Positions 26,349-35,761 are shown, counted from the stretch's first letter. The stretch is DNA of 64,000 bases from an uncultured Bacilli bacterium (GCA_934090685.1 CAKOJN010000004.1:66189-130188); one strand, 5' to 3'. Notes: generated by a model from the letters alone, not told the origin. Numbers and translations: made by a program.

Positions 26349-28686
26349 TTGTTTCAACCTCCTGCAATACTATTTCTTCAACATCTTTTTGTGTCATATA
26401 GCACAAGTCTTTATATTTGCAATATTTGCAACTAATATTAATATTATTTATATTTTTAGGGTTAATATTAAAATCACATTTATCAATTCTATCTATACAT
26501 TTATCTATTTGTTTATCAACCTTAGAAATTAATTCATTCATTTGTTCTGTACTTAATACATGGGCACTAGTGCTAAAATTACCATCATTTTTAATTTTCA
26601 TACCTCTAATTATTTCAGATGATTCATACGTTCTATCAAATAATTTTAAAATATGTTCATCACTATTAGAATATCCACATAATTTCATATTCTCACGAGT
26701 TTGTTCTTCGAGAGTCTTGTCTTTATTATACTTTTTCTCACTAGGTAATACTTTTTGAATATAAAAACCTGCAAACTCTACTGATTTTAGATTATTACTC
26801 GCCAAGTACAAATAAATAGGTAGTTGTAAATTAAGACCATAGTCTATCAGATCAGTTTTTAAATCTACATCATATGTTTTATAATCAACCAAAGCAACCA
26901 AAGTTCTTACACCATCATCATAGCTCATCATCTTATCAATAAAGCCTTTAAATGTAACAGATATATTTCCATTTTTAATTACTACCAATTTATTTTCAGT
27001 TATTATCTTGTTAAACTTACTATAATCAAGTTGTTTTTTAATTGTATCAAGAGCAAACTCTATATCCTTTGTTAACTTCTCAATATAATATTTTTCTTTA
27101 TTATTAAATTCTTTATCTTTAATAAACTCAGAAATCTCACTCTTTACATCTATTTCATTACTAATACCTATTTCTAGTATATGATGAAACAAAGTACCAA
27201 TATAAGATGAAAACTTATCCTCATAAACATCTAATTTTAAAATATTTTGTATATAATATTTAAATGAACATTCATTATAAGACTGCATACTTGAATAAGA
27301 TAAATTCAATTTATTATTAATTAATTTTTCTAAAGTATTTCTATTTATTAAATTATATTTATTATCATAATTCTTATATGGTAAATCATAATTGGTTAGC
27401 AATGTGTCCATATCAGGATTTTTAATGTTATATTTGTAATAGTCATCTAAATATTTACATAGTTTAATTTTATTTGATAGATGTGAATTATCTAACGTAG
27501 TATTTTCAGTAACCACTTCTAAATTCATTTCATTAATCAAATTAGATGGGTAATATTCTGAAGAATAAGATTCTTTTTTGTATGTAATAATTAAATTTTT
27601 AATAGATTTTATATTGTTAATAGCTATATTTTTATCAATCTTATTAAGTTCAACGCTAGTTTCTAGATCTAACAATTTAAGATCATTATCAGATAAATAC
27701 TTTTCATCTTTATGAGTAACAGGAATACTCTTTTGATTAAAATTCATAAGAAATACATAGTCATTATTAGAATAATTTTTATAATCAATTATATTAATAG
27801 CATTCACAAATTTAGTTTTGATAACTTTAGTATTCAATAAATCATGAATAATCATATCTTTAACTAATAATTTATCAGAAACAAAAGTATATTTATTTAT
27901 TATGTTAATAATTTGATTTACTACTGATGGATTATATTTTTCTTTTAGTTTTTCAATAATATCACTTAAATCACTATTAAAATTTTTAATCAAAAATGAT
28001 GCTGGGATTGTTGAGTATAATGTTTCCTCATCATCTAAGTTAATAGGGATGTTATAAAAATAAAATACTCTTTTAATTATTGGTATATATTCATCATCTA
28101 TATTTGATATTTTAATTTTATTGATGTCAATTCCATTTTTAATCAAACTACATATTTTACTTGCAACAAAATCAACTTCATCTTCAATGTGAGCAAATTC
28201 ATAAGCCTTATGTTTGTAATCATCATATTTTTTCTCTATTATTTTTATGTTAGTTATTTTCTTTATTGAATCTATTAATTTTAATGTAAACTTGTCAATA
28301 TAATCATAACCGTAAAAAATTATATCTTTATTATTAATATCATGTATAAAATTTTCATTTTTTTTAATAATATCATTACTTTCTAATTCTTTTTTAATAT
28401 TTTTTAAATCATTTAACTTGTCACTTCTAAATTCAGTATTTTCTATATAGATTAAATTATCTAAATAAGTTTTTGCCACATCATATTTAAAATTATATTT
28501 ATTAATCAAATAATATAATGCCTTTTCATCATAATTAAAATAATATAAATTATATAATTCTTTTAATGAAATGAACTTCACAGGAATTAATTTTTTACAT
28601 TCGTTAATCTTATTCAATATTTTTTTCTTATTATCACTTTCACATATTATTAAAGTATCTCTACTTATATCATCTAAAAAATTCAT
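26332..28686 (-). CDS. addB: AddB-like nuclease subunit, short form without Walker A
   Basis: This 784-residue protein precedes and overlaps addA. The C-terminal RecB-family nuclease (about 470-770) has LSYSSMQSYNECSFKYYIQ with the first iron-sulfur Cys, GFIDKM, VALVDYKTYD (nuclease Asp/Lys), and the CKYCKYKDLC cluster ligands at the end. AddB of Bacillus is about 1160 residues with an N-terminal GxxGxGKS. Here the N terminus has no such loop and the inactivated helicase part is reduced. It is probably a genuine AddB reduced in this lineage; partner role is inferred from operon position and iron-sulfur nuclease pattern. Confidence 0.85.
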   Translation of the reverse strand: MNFLDDISRDTLIICESDNKKKILNKINECKKLIPVKFISLKELYNLYYFNYDEKALYYLINKYNFKYDVAKTYLDNLIYIENTEFRSDKLNDLKNIKKELESNDIIKKNENFIHDINNKDIIFYGYDYIDKFTLKLIDSIKKITNIKIIEKKYDDYKHKAYEFAHIEDEVDFVASKICSLIKNGIDINKIKISNIDDEYIPIIKRVFYFYNIPINLDDEETLYSTIPASFLIKNFNSDLSDIIEKLKEKYNPSVVNQIINIINKYTFVSDKLLVKDMIIHDLLNTKVIKTKFVNAINIIDYKNYSNNDYVFLMNFNQKSIPVTHKDEKYLSDNDLKLLDLETSVELNKIDKNIAINNIKSIKNLIITYKKESYSSEYYPSNLINEMNLEVVTENTTLDNSHLSNKIKLCKYLDDYYKYNIKNPDMDTLLTNYDLPYKNYDNKYNLINRNTLEKLINNKLNLSYSSMQSYNECSFKYYIQNILKLDVYEDKFSSYIGTLFHHILEIGISNEIDVKSEISEFIKDKEFNNKEKYYIEKLTKDIEFALDTIKKQLDYSKFNKIITENKLVVIKNGNISVTFKGFIDKMMSYDDGVRTLVALVDYKTYDVDLKTDLIDYGLNLQLPIYLYLASNNLKSVEFAGFYIQKVLPSEKKYNKDKTLEEQTRENMKLCGYSNSDEHILKLFDRTYESSEIIRGMKIKNDGNFSTSAHVLSTEQMNELISKVDKQIDKCIDRIDKCDFNINPKNINNINISCKYCKYKDLCYMTQKDVEEIVLQEVETNEVDE

Positions 28687-28728
28687 AATTACCTCATACC
28701 AATTGTATCAAATTTTATCATAAATAAA

Positions 28729-28744
28729 AAGCACTATGTGCTTA
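28729..28744 (-). terminator. terminator of the DUF554 gene
   Basis: AAGCAC-tat-GTGCTT overlaps the TAA stop and is followed by TTTTTATTT on the minus strand. Confidence 0.7.
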
Positions 28745-29458
28745 TAAATTGAATGGTAAAAATGCAAAAATTACCGCGATTACTATAGATGGGAGCAGAT
28801 TTGCCACAGATATTTTTTTATCAAATAACAAATTTATTCCTACACAAAATATCAAAATAGAACCTATAAGAGAAATATTTGCTATTGCTAAATCTGTCAT
28901 TATGCCGCTTAATAATTTAGCAAGCAAAGTCATAGAACCTTCACAAATAAACACAGGAATCGCACTAAATATGCACCCTTTTCCTAAAGAACAAGTAAGG
29001 ATCATAATAATAATTAAATCAAGTACAGATTTTATAGCTAGAATAGAATAATCCCCTACTAATCCATCTTTTATAGAACCAATTATTGCCATCGCACCTA
29101 TACAAACGGTAAATGATGCTGTAGAAAAACCATCTACAAATTTCTTGTCTTTAGAATGACCTGTTTTGACTTTGATGAATGAACCAAAAGATTCAAATTT
29201 ACCCTCTATATCAATTATTTCTCCTATTATTGCACCCAATGCAAGACAGATTACAATGAACATACTTCTTGAACTTATTATTGATGTGGAACTAATACTT
29301 AACATTCCTTCCATAGTACCAGCAATTCCTATAAATATTATCGCAACGGCACAACTATTTATTATTGTTGTTTGATTATCTTTTTTTAAATATTTACCAA
29401 AAATATTTCCTAATATACCACCTATAATAATAGAGATTGTATTTATAATTGTTCCCAT
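28742..29458 (-). CDS. DUF554 family integral membrane protein
   Basis: The protein of about 238 residues has six to seven membrane helices. The start MGTIINTISIIIGGILGNIFGKYLK and later GAIIGE...DIEGKFE and FVDGFSTASFTVCIGAMAIIGSI are hallmark DUF554 (YdfK/YqgA) stretches. Function is unknown; it is presumed a transporter-like protein. ATG 29458 has AGGAG upstream, while earlier in-frame ATGs at 29491 and 29476 do not. Confidence 0.88.
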   Translation of the reverse strand: MGTIINTISIIIGGILGNIFGKYLKKDNQTTIINSCAVAIIFIGIAGTMEGMLSISSTSIISSRSMFIVICLALGAIIGEIIDIEGKFESFGSFIKVKTGHSKDKKFVDGFSTASFTVCIGAMAIIGSIKDGLVGDYSILAIKSVLDLIIIMILTCSLGKGCIFSAIPVFICEGSMTLLAKLLSGIMTDLAIANISLIGSILIFCVGINLLFDKKISVANLLPSIVIAVIFAFLPFNL

Positions 29459-29558
29459 AATTATTCTCCTTATCATAAATAATATTATCACTTTTTATTT
29501 TCTTTGTATATATAATTTTTATTTGTGATATAATATTTTTAATGTTAAGAGGTGAATT

Positions 29559-30044
29559 ATGAAAATAGTAATGCATATTTTAAAAGGTATATTAGAAATT
29601 ATAACTTTTTTGCTTGCAATAATTGGGATTATAAATCTCTATAATATGGGGTATAAATTAATTACAAATAAAGATATTGCAGATTTCTTCGGACTATATT
29701 CTTATAGAGCAAGTGAAAATAATCTATCTCCGGATATAAATGAAAATGACTTTATTATATTTGAAAAAGGTAACAATTACATGGTTGGAGAATATGTTTT
29801 ATATAATCAGAACGGCGCATATAGAATGGGACAAATAAGTGATAATTCAAACTTTGTTTATACAATTAAAGATAATAATAAAGTTAATGATAATAAATTT
29901 ACAAATGATAATATAATTGGTAAAAGTATTTTTACAATTAGAAATTTTGGTAAAATTTATGATTTCTTAATAAGTCCTTTAATGCTAATAATAGTAGTTA
30001 TAGGAATGATTTTATATTTTGTCTTGACGCCAGAAAGGAATTAA
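29559..30044 (+). CDS. S26 signal-peptidase-like membrane protein, catalytic Ser apparently lost
   Basis: The 161-residue protein has an N-terminal membrane helix, a beta-rich middle and a C-terminal membrane helix, the SipW-like topology. The segment ENNLSPDINENDFIIF aligns with the SGSMEPTIxxGDxVI box of type I signal peptidases. The residue before L (Met in the box), where the nucleophilic Ser should be, is Asn. GEYVLY and MGQI follow as in the family. It may be a non-catalytic homologue or have another role. GAGGTGAATT precedes the ATG. The ybaK-like gene starts one base after its stop. Confidence 0.55.
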   Translation: MKIVMHILKGILEIITFLLAIIGIINLYNMGYKLITNKDIADFFGLYSYRASENNLSPDINENDFIIFEKGNNYMVGEYVLYNQNGAYRMGQISDNSNFVYTIKDNNKVNDNKFTNDNIIGKSIFTIRNFGKIYDFLISPLMLIIVVIGMILYFVLTPERN

Positions 30045-30045
30045 T

Positions 30046-30516
30046 ATGTCATTAGTTAAAGTTCAAGAATATTTCAAAAAATTTAATATAGATAATAGGA
30101 TAATTTTATTTAATGAATCTTCTGCAACTGTTAGTTTAGCTGCAAAAGCACTTCATACAGAGGAAAAAAGAATAGCAAAAAGTCTTTCATTTAAAGTAAA
30201 TGATGGAATAGTTTTAATAGTACTCGCAGGTGATGCTAAAATAAGTAACTCGAAATATAAAGCATTTTTTCATGAAAAAGCACATATGCTTTCATTTGAT
30301 GAAGTGTACGAAAAGACAGGACATGAAGTTGGAGGCGTCTGTCCATTTGCTTTAAACGATGGTGTAAAAGTTTATTTAGATGATTCTCTAAAAAGATTTG
30401 AAACAGTTTTCCCAGCATGTGGAAGTCACAATTCTGCTATTGAATTAACTATTGAAGAAATAGAAAAGTATTCTAACTATATTGAATGGATTGATGTTAG
30501 TAGTTATGAACAATAA
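30046..30516 (+). CDS. YbaK/ProX-family aminoacyl-tRNA deacylase
   Basis: The 156-residue protein matches the YbaK editing domain: STVSLAAKALHTEEKRIAKSL with the conserved Lys, IVLAGDAKIS, GHEVGGVCPFAL, and FPACGSHNSAIELT. These enzymes hydrolyse mischarged tRNAs in trans, for example Cys-tRNAPro or Ala-tRNAPro. The subfamily is not resolved from sequence alone. It is probably co-transcribed with the upstream S26-like gene. Confidence 0.88.
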   Translation: MSLVKVQEYFKKFNIDNRIILFNESSATVSLAAKALHTEEKRIAKSLSFKVNDGIVLIVLAGDAKISNSKYKAFFHEKAHMLSFDEVYEKTGHEVGGVCPFALNDGVKVYLDDSLKRFETVFPACGSHNSAIELTIEEIEKYSNYIEWIDVSSYEQ

Positions 30517-30570
30517 GATAAGCCAAGTAACAATAAAATCTTATAAATGTCTTACTTTTTTTATTTAAAA

Positions 30571-30606
30571 GAAACTGGTTCTAGATAATCTAGAACCTTC
30601 TTTTTT
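30571..30606. terminator. bidirectional terminator between convergent genes
   Basis: GGTTCTAGAT at 30577-30586 is an exact inverted match of 30588-30597, flanked by AAAAGAA on one side and TTCTTTTTT on the other. It serves the ybaK-like gene and the GH25 gene. Confidence 0.85.
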
Positions 30607-31750
30607 ACTTATATAAAACATTTATATCCACATCAGTATTTATTCCATTAACTTTACCTACATTAGATAGTTGCCATATTTGATAATCATTTGGATAATC
30701 AGTTTTATTAGAATAATGTGCTAACCATATATTTTTATTTTGCGTATCCCAAATATTTTGTAAATAATAATAACTTCCATAAAGCATCGATTTATAACCA
30801 TGTTTTTCTATTCTGCTCATAAATGCTTGCGCAATATTGTTTAAATCAGTTAAACTTAAATTATAAGAATTAAAATTCTGCCAATCCTCGAAATCAAATG
30901 CTATAGGTAAATCTATATTTTGTTTATTTAATTTATTAACTATCCAGTCTGCTTGTTTGATTGCTTCCTTTTCACTTTTTGCATAAGAGTAAAAGTATAA
31001 ACCGATTTTAATGTTAGATTCTTTTGCTTTATTAAAATTATCATAAAATCTTTTGTCTAATATATTTTCATTTTCATTATTGTAACCATATCCAACTCTT
31101 ATCATGACAAACTCAACATTTTCATCTTTTACTTTATTAAAGTCAATATCATCTTGCCATGCGGACACATCTATACCTATCATAGTAGTATCATTTTTAT
31201 ATTTTTTAATTACATCTTTAATATTTAAATTATTTTTTTGAGACGTTTTTTTATTAATATTTTTTTCTTTAATTGTAACAGAAAAATTTTTTTCAGTTTT
31301 ATTGTTATTTGAGTCTATAGCGACATATTTTAACATATAAAGACCAGTATTATTAAAATCATAATTTCCTTCTATATAACAATTTGGTCTTTTATCGTAG
31401 TTATCTGCACATAGTATTCTTTTATTAAGATTATCCTTATCACCAATTTCATAAGTATAATTATTATTGATTAATACTAGTGGAGGAGTAGTATCTACTA
31501 CATTGTAGTTTATATCATAAATATATTTGTCTTGACTATATTGCATTTTTCTTTTACCAAGTGTTAATGTATCTAAATAATTATCATTTCTAACTGGAAT
31601 GATATCGCTTATTTTTACTTTTTGATTATATTCAAAAACTAAGTTATCGTAATTATAAATAACTTTTTTATTTTTAATAGTAATAAATATAATTATTGTT
31701 AATATTATTACTAATATAGAAATTGTGATCATTAAATATTTCTTTTTCAT
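30605..31750 (-). CDS. membrane-anchored GH25 lysozyme with an Ig-like domain
   Basis: The 381-residue protein has an N-terminal membrane anchor (about 5-25), then a region including TPPLVLINNNYTYEIG (about 90-165) resembling DUF5011/HYR-type Ig-like repeats, then a GH25 muramidase domain. That domain shows IGIDVSAWQ with the catalytic-site Asp, FVMIRVGYG, GLYFYSYA, and PIAFDFEDW (catalytic Glu). It should cut the glycan strand of peptidoglycan at the outer membrane face. No clear ribosome binding site precedes ATG 31750, so the start is less certain. Confidence 0.88.
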   Translation of the reverse strand: MKKKYLMITISILVIILTIIIFITIKNKKVIYNYDNLVFEYNQKVKISDIIPVRNDNYLDTLTLGKRKMQYSQDKYIYDINYNVVDTTPPLVLINNNYTYEIGDKDNLNKRILCADNYDKRPNCYIEGNYDFNNTGLYMLKYVAIDSNNNKTEKNFSVTIKEKNINKKTSQKNNLNIKDVIKKYKNDTTMIGIDVSAWQDDIDFNKVKDENVEFVMIRVGYGYNNENENILDKRFYDNFNKAKESNIKIGLYFYSYAKSEKEAIKQADWIVNKLNKQNIDLPIAFDFEDWQNFNSYNLSLTDLNNIAQAFMSRIEKHGYKSMLYGSYYYLQNIWDTQNKNIWLAHYSNKTDYPNDYQIWQLSNVGKVNGINTDVDINVLYK

Positions 31751-31801
31751 ATTATATATATAACATATTATGATTATTTAATAAATAAATTTCATTATTT
31801 T

Positions 31802-32449
31802 TTACATATCCATAAGAATTTCATGTATTAATTCTTCTTCATTTCCTAAATATATTTCTTCTATTCTATCTACCCTTGATTTTTCTGCATCTATAATGGA
31901 ACTCATTCTTTTAACTGAATCTTCTACTTTATCATTTACAATAACATAATTATATTTTGAAACTTCATTTATTTCTTTATAGGCGGTTTTAAATCTTTCT
32001 ACTACCTGTTCTTTAGTTTCAGTTTTTCTACCAACTAGTCTAGATTTTAATATTTCCATTGATGGCGGCATTATAAAAATAAATACAGCGTCACTTCTTT
32101 TCTCTTTTATTTTTCTTGCTCCTTCAATATCAATTTCTAAAATAACATCTATTCCCTCTTTTAACTTTTTATTAACAAAATTACAAGGAGTTCCATAGTA
32201 TTTATTAGAATGAACTTTAGCATATTCTAAATACTTATTAGATTCAATATTTTTTTCAAATTCTTCTTTTGTTATAAAGTTATAATCGATACCATCAGTT
32301 TCTCCATCTCTTTTTGCTCTAGTTGTATCAGAAACTGACATTATGATGTTTTGTCTTTTACTAATTAACATGTTATCAACAGTGCTTTTTCCACATCCAG
32401 ATGGTCCTGAAACCACAATTAAAATACCTTGTTCATTTCTTCTTATCAT
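31802..32449 (-). CDS. gmk: guanylate kinase
   Basis: The 215-residue enzyme has a P-loop VVSGPSGCGKST, SVSDTTRAKRDGE and DGIDYNFIT (GMP binding), EYAKVHSNKYYGTP, LEIDIEGARKIK, and FIFIMPPS. It converts GMP and ATP to GDP and ADP. ATG 32449 has GAGGTAAAT upstream; an in-frame ATG at 32476 has none. Unlike many Firmicutes it is not next to rpoZ or coaBC here. Confidence 0.95.
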   Translation of the reverse strand: MIRRNEQGILIVVSGPSGCGKSTVDNMLISKRQNIIMSVSDTTRAKRDGETDGIDYNFITKEEFEKNIESNKYLEYAKVHSNKYYGTPCNFVNKKLKEGIDVILEIDIEGARKIKEKRSDAVFIFIMPPSMEILKSRLVGRKTETKEQVVERFKTAYKEINEVSKYNYVIVNDKVEDSVKRMSSIIDAEKSRVDRIEEIYLGNEEELIHEILMDM

Positions 32450-32545
32450 ATTTACCTCTTTTAGATATAGTATCATTTAACAATAAATATATCAATTGTT
32501 TGTATAAAAAAATTTTTTATGTAAATAATAATAATGGTGAATAAA

Positions 32546-32983
32546 ATGAATCAAAATTTAGAATTATTAACTCATATTTATAAAAACTCTGAAATGGGAG
32601 TATTTTCAACTACTACATTAATTAATAAGATAAAAACAAAAGAAAATAAAATAAAACCTATTTTAGAGAATGAAATTAAATTATATGAAGATTTTGTTAA
32701 AAGAAGTAAAAAAATATTAAAATCTTATGATTCCGTTCCAAAAGATTCCAATAAAATGGCTAAAATAAGTAGTAGTATTGGGATAACTATGGAGACATTA
32801 AAAGATAATAGTGATAGCGCATTATCACAAATGTTGATTGAAGGATTAACTATGGGAGTAGTATCTATTACAACTAAAATATCTCAGTACATTAAAGCTG
32901 CGGATAGAAAAGTTATTAAACTTGCTAAAGATTTTAAAAATTTTCAAGAAGAAGAAATCGAGAAATTAAAAACATATATGTAA
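32546..32983 (+). CDS. helical protein of unknown function (ferritin-like fold possible)
   Basis: The 145-residue protein is almost wholly helical: amphipathic helices about 1-25, 30-65, 75-118 and 120-145, with LYEDFVKRSKKIL and SDSALSQMLIEGLTMG. No metal-ligand EXXH pair is evident, so a four-helix bundle without ferritin chemistry is the best description. ATG 32546 is chosen because GGTGA precedes it; the ATG at 32534 overlaps that site. Confidence 0.65.
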   Translation: MNQNLELLTHIYKNSEMGVFSTTTLINKIKTKENKIKPILENEIKLYEDFVKRSKKILKSYDSVPKDSNKMAKISSSIGITMETLKDNSDSALSQMLIEGLTMGVVSITTKISQYIKAADRKVIKLAKDFKNFQEEEIEKLKTYM

Positions 32984-33000
32984 TTTGTATATGTTTTTTT
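32971..33000 (+). terminator. intrinsic terminator
   Basis: AACATATA (32971-32978) and TATATGTT (32988-32995) form a perfect 8-bp stem enclosing the stop codon of the helical protein, followed by TTTTT. Confidence 0.75.
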
Positions 33001-33059
33001 CTTATGGAAAATTTAATTTTTTAAGTAAAAAAATACTTAGAAAAATAAATAATACTTTG

Positions 33060-33088
33060 TTGACAAATATATTGTCGCTGTGTATTAT
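33060..33088 (+). promoter_or_regulatory. consensus sigma-A promoter
   Basis: TTGACA at 33060-33065, a 17-nt spacer and TATTAT at 33083-33088 make one of the best promoters in the window. It drives a region with only a 15-codon frame and a structured stretch before the lipoprotein gene. Confidence 0.8.
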
Positions 33089-33094
33089 GTTTGT

Positions 33095-33365
33095 ACCGTA
33101 AAAGGAAAATACGAAAGGAGGAAAAAATGAATTTTGAAACATATAATTATAAAATATATTTAGTTGATATTTAAAGATAATTTATTAATGAGATATTAAT
33201 TTATATTAAATATAGTAATGCAAGTATGAACATGTTATTATGAAAAATAAAATGAGTACGGTAGCGACTATCGGAATTTAAGTCTGCAAGAGAAGACTCA
33301 TAAGAGTGTCCGTGAAGCAGAAAAATGTGACCGTGAGGTTACAACTCACAAATTTGTTTCATCTT
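33095..33365 (+). ncRNA. candidate structured RNA or leader, class not recognised
   Basis: Downstream of the consensus promoter, AAAGGAGG and ATG 33127 open a 15-codon frame (MNFETYNYKIYLVDI). A more GC-rich block at 33254-33350 follows, with successive hairpins: CGGTAG-cga-CTATCG (33260-33275), AGTCT...AGACT (33281-33298), and TGTgACC-gtga-GGTtACA (33327-33344). GTGtCCGTGAAG and GTGaCCGTGAGG are two copies of one motif. A contrast in base composition with the surroundings suggests RNA-level function. It could be an independent small RNA or the leader of the lipoprotein gene at 33443. Confidence 0.4.
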
Positions 33366-33442
33366 TTATGATAAAAATATTTAAATTATTAAATTTTGTG
33401 ATATACTTAGAGTAATAAATACAATAGAGGTGAATTTACAAT

Positions 33443-34447
33443 ATGAAAAAATCTAAGTATGTGATATTGATATGTTCTTTTATGCTTTTAAGTGGGTGTG
33501 TAAAATCAAATACTACTATGGTGATTAATAAAGATAAAAGTATGTCTTTATCAAGCAAAATTTTAATAAGTGATAAAATCAACGATGATAAAAATAAACT
33601 AATCATTAAAGATGAAAAAGATAAACTACAAAAAAAGGGTATAACTATTGAAAATGTAGAGAGTTCTGATGGATATAGTGGTTTTAGTGTTACTAAGAAA
33701 TACGATGATATTGATAAAATTTCATCTGAAGAGTATAAAGAAATAAATATAAGTAATTTTTTAAGTGACGATTTTGATGACTCAGTACTTTTTCAAGTAA
33801 AAAAAGGAATGTTCAAAAACGTATATACTGCTAATTATAAGTTTGAAGTTGATGAAGATAGTTTTAATAATATAGATGATAACACTAATGGTGATGAAAC
33901 TGTAATTGAAGATCCAAACATAATAGTTGATGATACAAATACTGCAACTAATAGTAGCACTGATTTGATAAAATTAACTTCTGAAATGGAATTTAAATAT
34001 ATAGTGAAATTACCTTATAAGGCACTAGAAAGTAATTCAACTATTAAAAGTGATAATGACAAAACTTTAGAATGGAATTTGAATTCTAATAGTACAATAA
34101 TGATAAATTATTCTTTTGAATTATATAATATGAATAATATTTATATGGCAGTGGGTATTTGTATTGGCGTTATAATACTATTTATAATATTAATCATTAT
34201 AAAAAATAAAATTGTCCAGAAAAAGAGAGACAAAATTAGTAGTAGACCTATATTAAAAGAATATGATCCTAGTATAGAAGATGAATTGTTTAACAATAAT
34301 ACAAAAATAAAAAGTACCAATAATGCTTTAATAGAAAATAGTAATGTAAACGGCAGTGTAAATAATAAAGAGGAAATTAAAATCAACAATGACATGGAAA
34401 TGCTTGAAAAAACTCAAATTATTAATATCCCAGATGATGTTAAGTAG
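33443..34447 (+). CDS. lipoprotein with C-terminal membrane helix (LppM/DUF3153-like)
   Basis: The 334-residue protein has a lipoprotein signal (MKKSKYVILICSFMLLSGC; Cys19), then a beta-rich domain starting TTMVINKDKSMSLSSKILIS. This domain resembles the LppM-type fold in which short strands precede a charged linker. A membrane helix lies near 234-256 (IYMAVGICIGVIILFIILIII), followed by a cytoplasmic, Asn-rich tail. Thus it is fixed to the membrane at both the lipid and the helix. Function is unknown. AGAGGTGAA precedes the ATG. Confidence 0.7.
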   Translation: MKKSKYVILICSFMLLSGCVKSNTTMVINKDKSMSLSSKILISDKINDDKNKLIIKDEKDKLQKKGITIENVESSDGYSGFSVTKKYDDIDKISSEEYKEINISNFLSDDFDDSVLFQVKKGMFKNVYTANYKFEVDEDSFNNIDDNTNGDETVIEDPNIIVDDTNTATNSSTDLIKLTSEMEFKYIVKLPYKALESNSTIKSDNDKTLEWNLNSNSTIMINYSFELYNMNNIYMAVGICIGVIILFIILIIIKNKIVQKKRDKISSRPILKEYDPSIEDELFNNNTKIKSTNNALIENSNVNGSVNNKEEIKINNDMEMLEKTQIINIPDDVK

Positions 34448-34466
34448 TAGAAATACTACTTTTATT
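34442..34466 (+). terminator. terminator of the lipoprotein gene
   Basis: AAGTAGTA-gaaa-TACTACTT followed by TTATTTTG; the stem overlaps the stop codon. Confidence 0.7.
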
Positions 34467-34497
34467 TTGTTATAATTAATATAATGAGGTGAAGGTA

Positions 34498-35727
34498 ATG
34501 GATAAAGAATTAGAAAGAGCTCTTAAATTAGAGACTAAAAGACAACAAAATAATATTGAATTAATTGCTAGTGAAAATTATGTTTCAAAAGCAGTTTTGA
34601 AGTTACAGGGAAGTATTCTTACAAACAAATATGCTGAGGGATATCCTGGCAAGAGATATTACGGTGGTTGTGAATATGTTGATATCTTCGAAAGCAAAGC
34701 AATAGAGTATGCTTGCAAATTATTTGGTGCTAAATATGCAAATGTACAACCACATAGTGGAAGTTCTGCTAATATGGCAGTATATAGAGCACTTATAAAC
34801 CCAGGTGATAAGGTACTTGGTATGTCACTTGCTCAAGGTGGACATTTAACTCATGGTAGTAAGGTAAACTTCAGTGGTAAAGATTATGATGTTATAGGTT
34901 ACGAGATTGATCCTACTACTGAAAAATTAGACTATGATAAAATTGAAGAACTTGCTCTTAACGAAAAACCAAAAATGATTATAGCTGGATCATCTGCATA
35001 CAGCGGAAAAATAGATTTTAAAAAATTTAGAGAAATTGCTGATAAAGTCGGAGCATATTTGATGGTAGATATGGCACACATAGCAGGACTTGTTGCGGCT
35101 GGTCTTCACGAAAATCCAGTGCCATATGCAGATGTTGTAACTACAACTACTCATAAAACTTTAAGAGGTCCAAGAGGTGGATTGATTTTAACAAATAATG
35201 AAGAAATAATTAAAAAAATTAACAAGTCAATATTCCCAGGAATGCAAGGTGGACCTTTAATGCATGTTATAGGTGCTAAAGCCCAATGCTTTTATGAAGC
35301 ATTACAACCTGAATTTAAAGAATATGCTAAAAATATTATTAAAAATGCTAATGCGATGGCAGAAGAATTTAAGAAAAATGGTGTCAAAGTTATTTCTGGC
35401 GGAACAGACAATCATTTAATGTTAATTGATGTTAAAACTAGTTTTAATCTTTCAGGAAAAGAAGCAGAATATATTTTAGATAGTATTTGTATCACAGTGA
35501 ATAAAAACACAATTCCGTTTGATACTGAAACACCAAATGTAACAAGTGGGCTTAGAATCGGAACACCTGCAATGACAACAAGAGGCCTTAAAGAAGATGA
35601 TTTTATTCAAATAACAGATATAATAGTTAATGCTTTAAGAAATCCAAATGATAAAAAATTATTAAGCCAACTAAAAAAAGAAGTACTTGAAATAACAAAA
35701 AAATATCCTTTAAAAAATATTAAATAA
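34498..35727 (+). CDS. glyA: serine hydroxymethyltransferase
   Basis: The 409-residue PLP enzyme has ELIASENYVSKAVL, NKYAEGYPGKRYYGG, NVQPHSGSSANMAVY, MVDMAHIAGLVAAG, and VVTTTTHKTLRGPRGG with the PLP-binding Lys. It interconverts serine and glycine while charging tetrahydrofolate with a one-carbon unit. ATG 34498 follows GAGGTGA; the in-frame GTG at 34489 overlaps that site. It is monocistronic, between two terminators. Confidence 0.97.
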   Translation: MDKELERALKLETKRQQNNIELIASENYVSKAVLKLQGSILTNKYAEGYPGKRYYGGCEYVDIFESKAIEYACKLFGAKYANVQPHSGSSANMAVYRALINPGDKVLGMSLAQGGHLTHGSKVNFSGKDYDVIGYEIDPTTEKLDYDKIEELALNEKPKMIIAGSSAYSGKIDFKKFREIADKVGAYLMVDMAHIAGLVAAGLHENPVPYADVVTTTTHKTLRGPRGGLILTNNEEIIKKINKSIFPGMQGGPLMHVIGAKAQCFYEALQPEFKEYAKNIIKNANAMAEEFKKNGVKVISGGTDNHLMLIDVKTSFNLSGKEAEYILDSICITVNKNTIPFDTETPNVTSGLRIGTPAMTTRGLKEDDFIQITDIIVNALRNPNDKKLLSQLKKEVLEITKKYPLKNIK

Positions 35728-35733
35728 TAAAAT

Positions 35734-35761
35734 AAAAATGATGTTTTATACATCATTTTTT
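35734..35761. terminator. bidirectional terminator after glyA
   Basis: AAAAATGATG and CATCATTTTT form a perfect 10-bp stem. It serves glyA and possibly the convergent pyrophosphatase gene, whose own stop lies in a second stem at 35804-35828. Confidence 0.8.
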
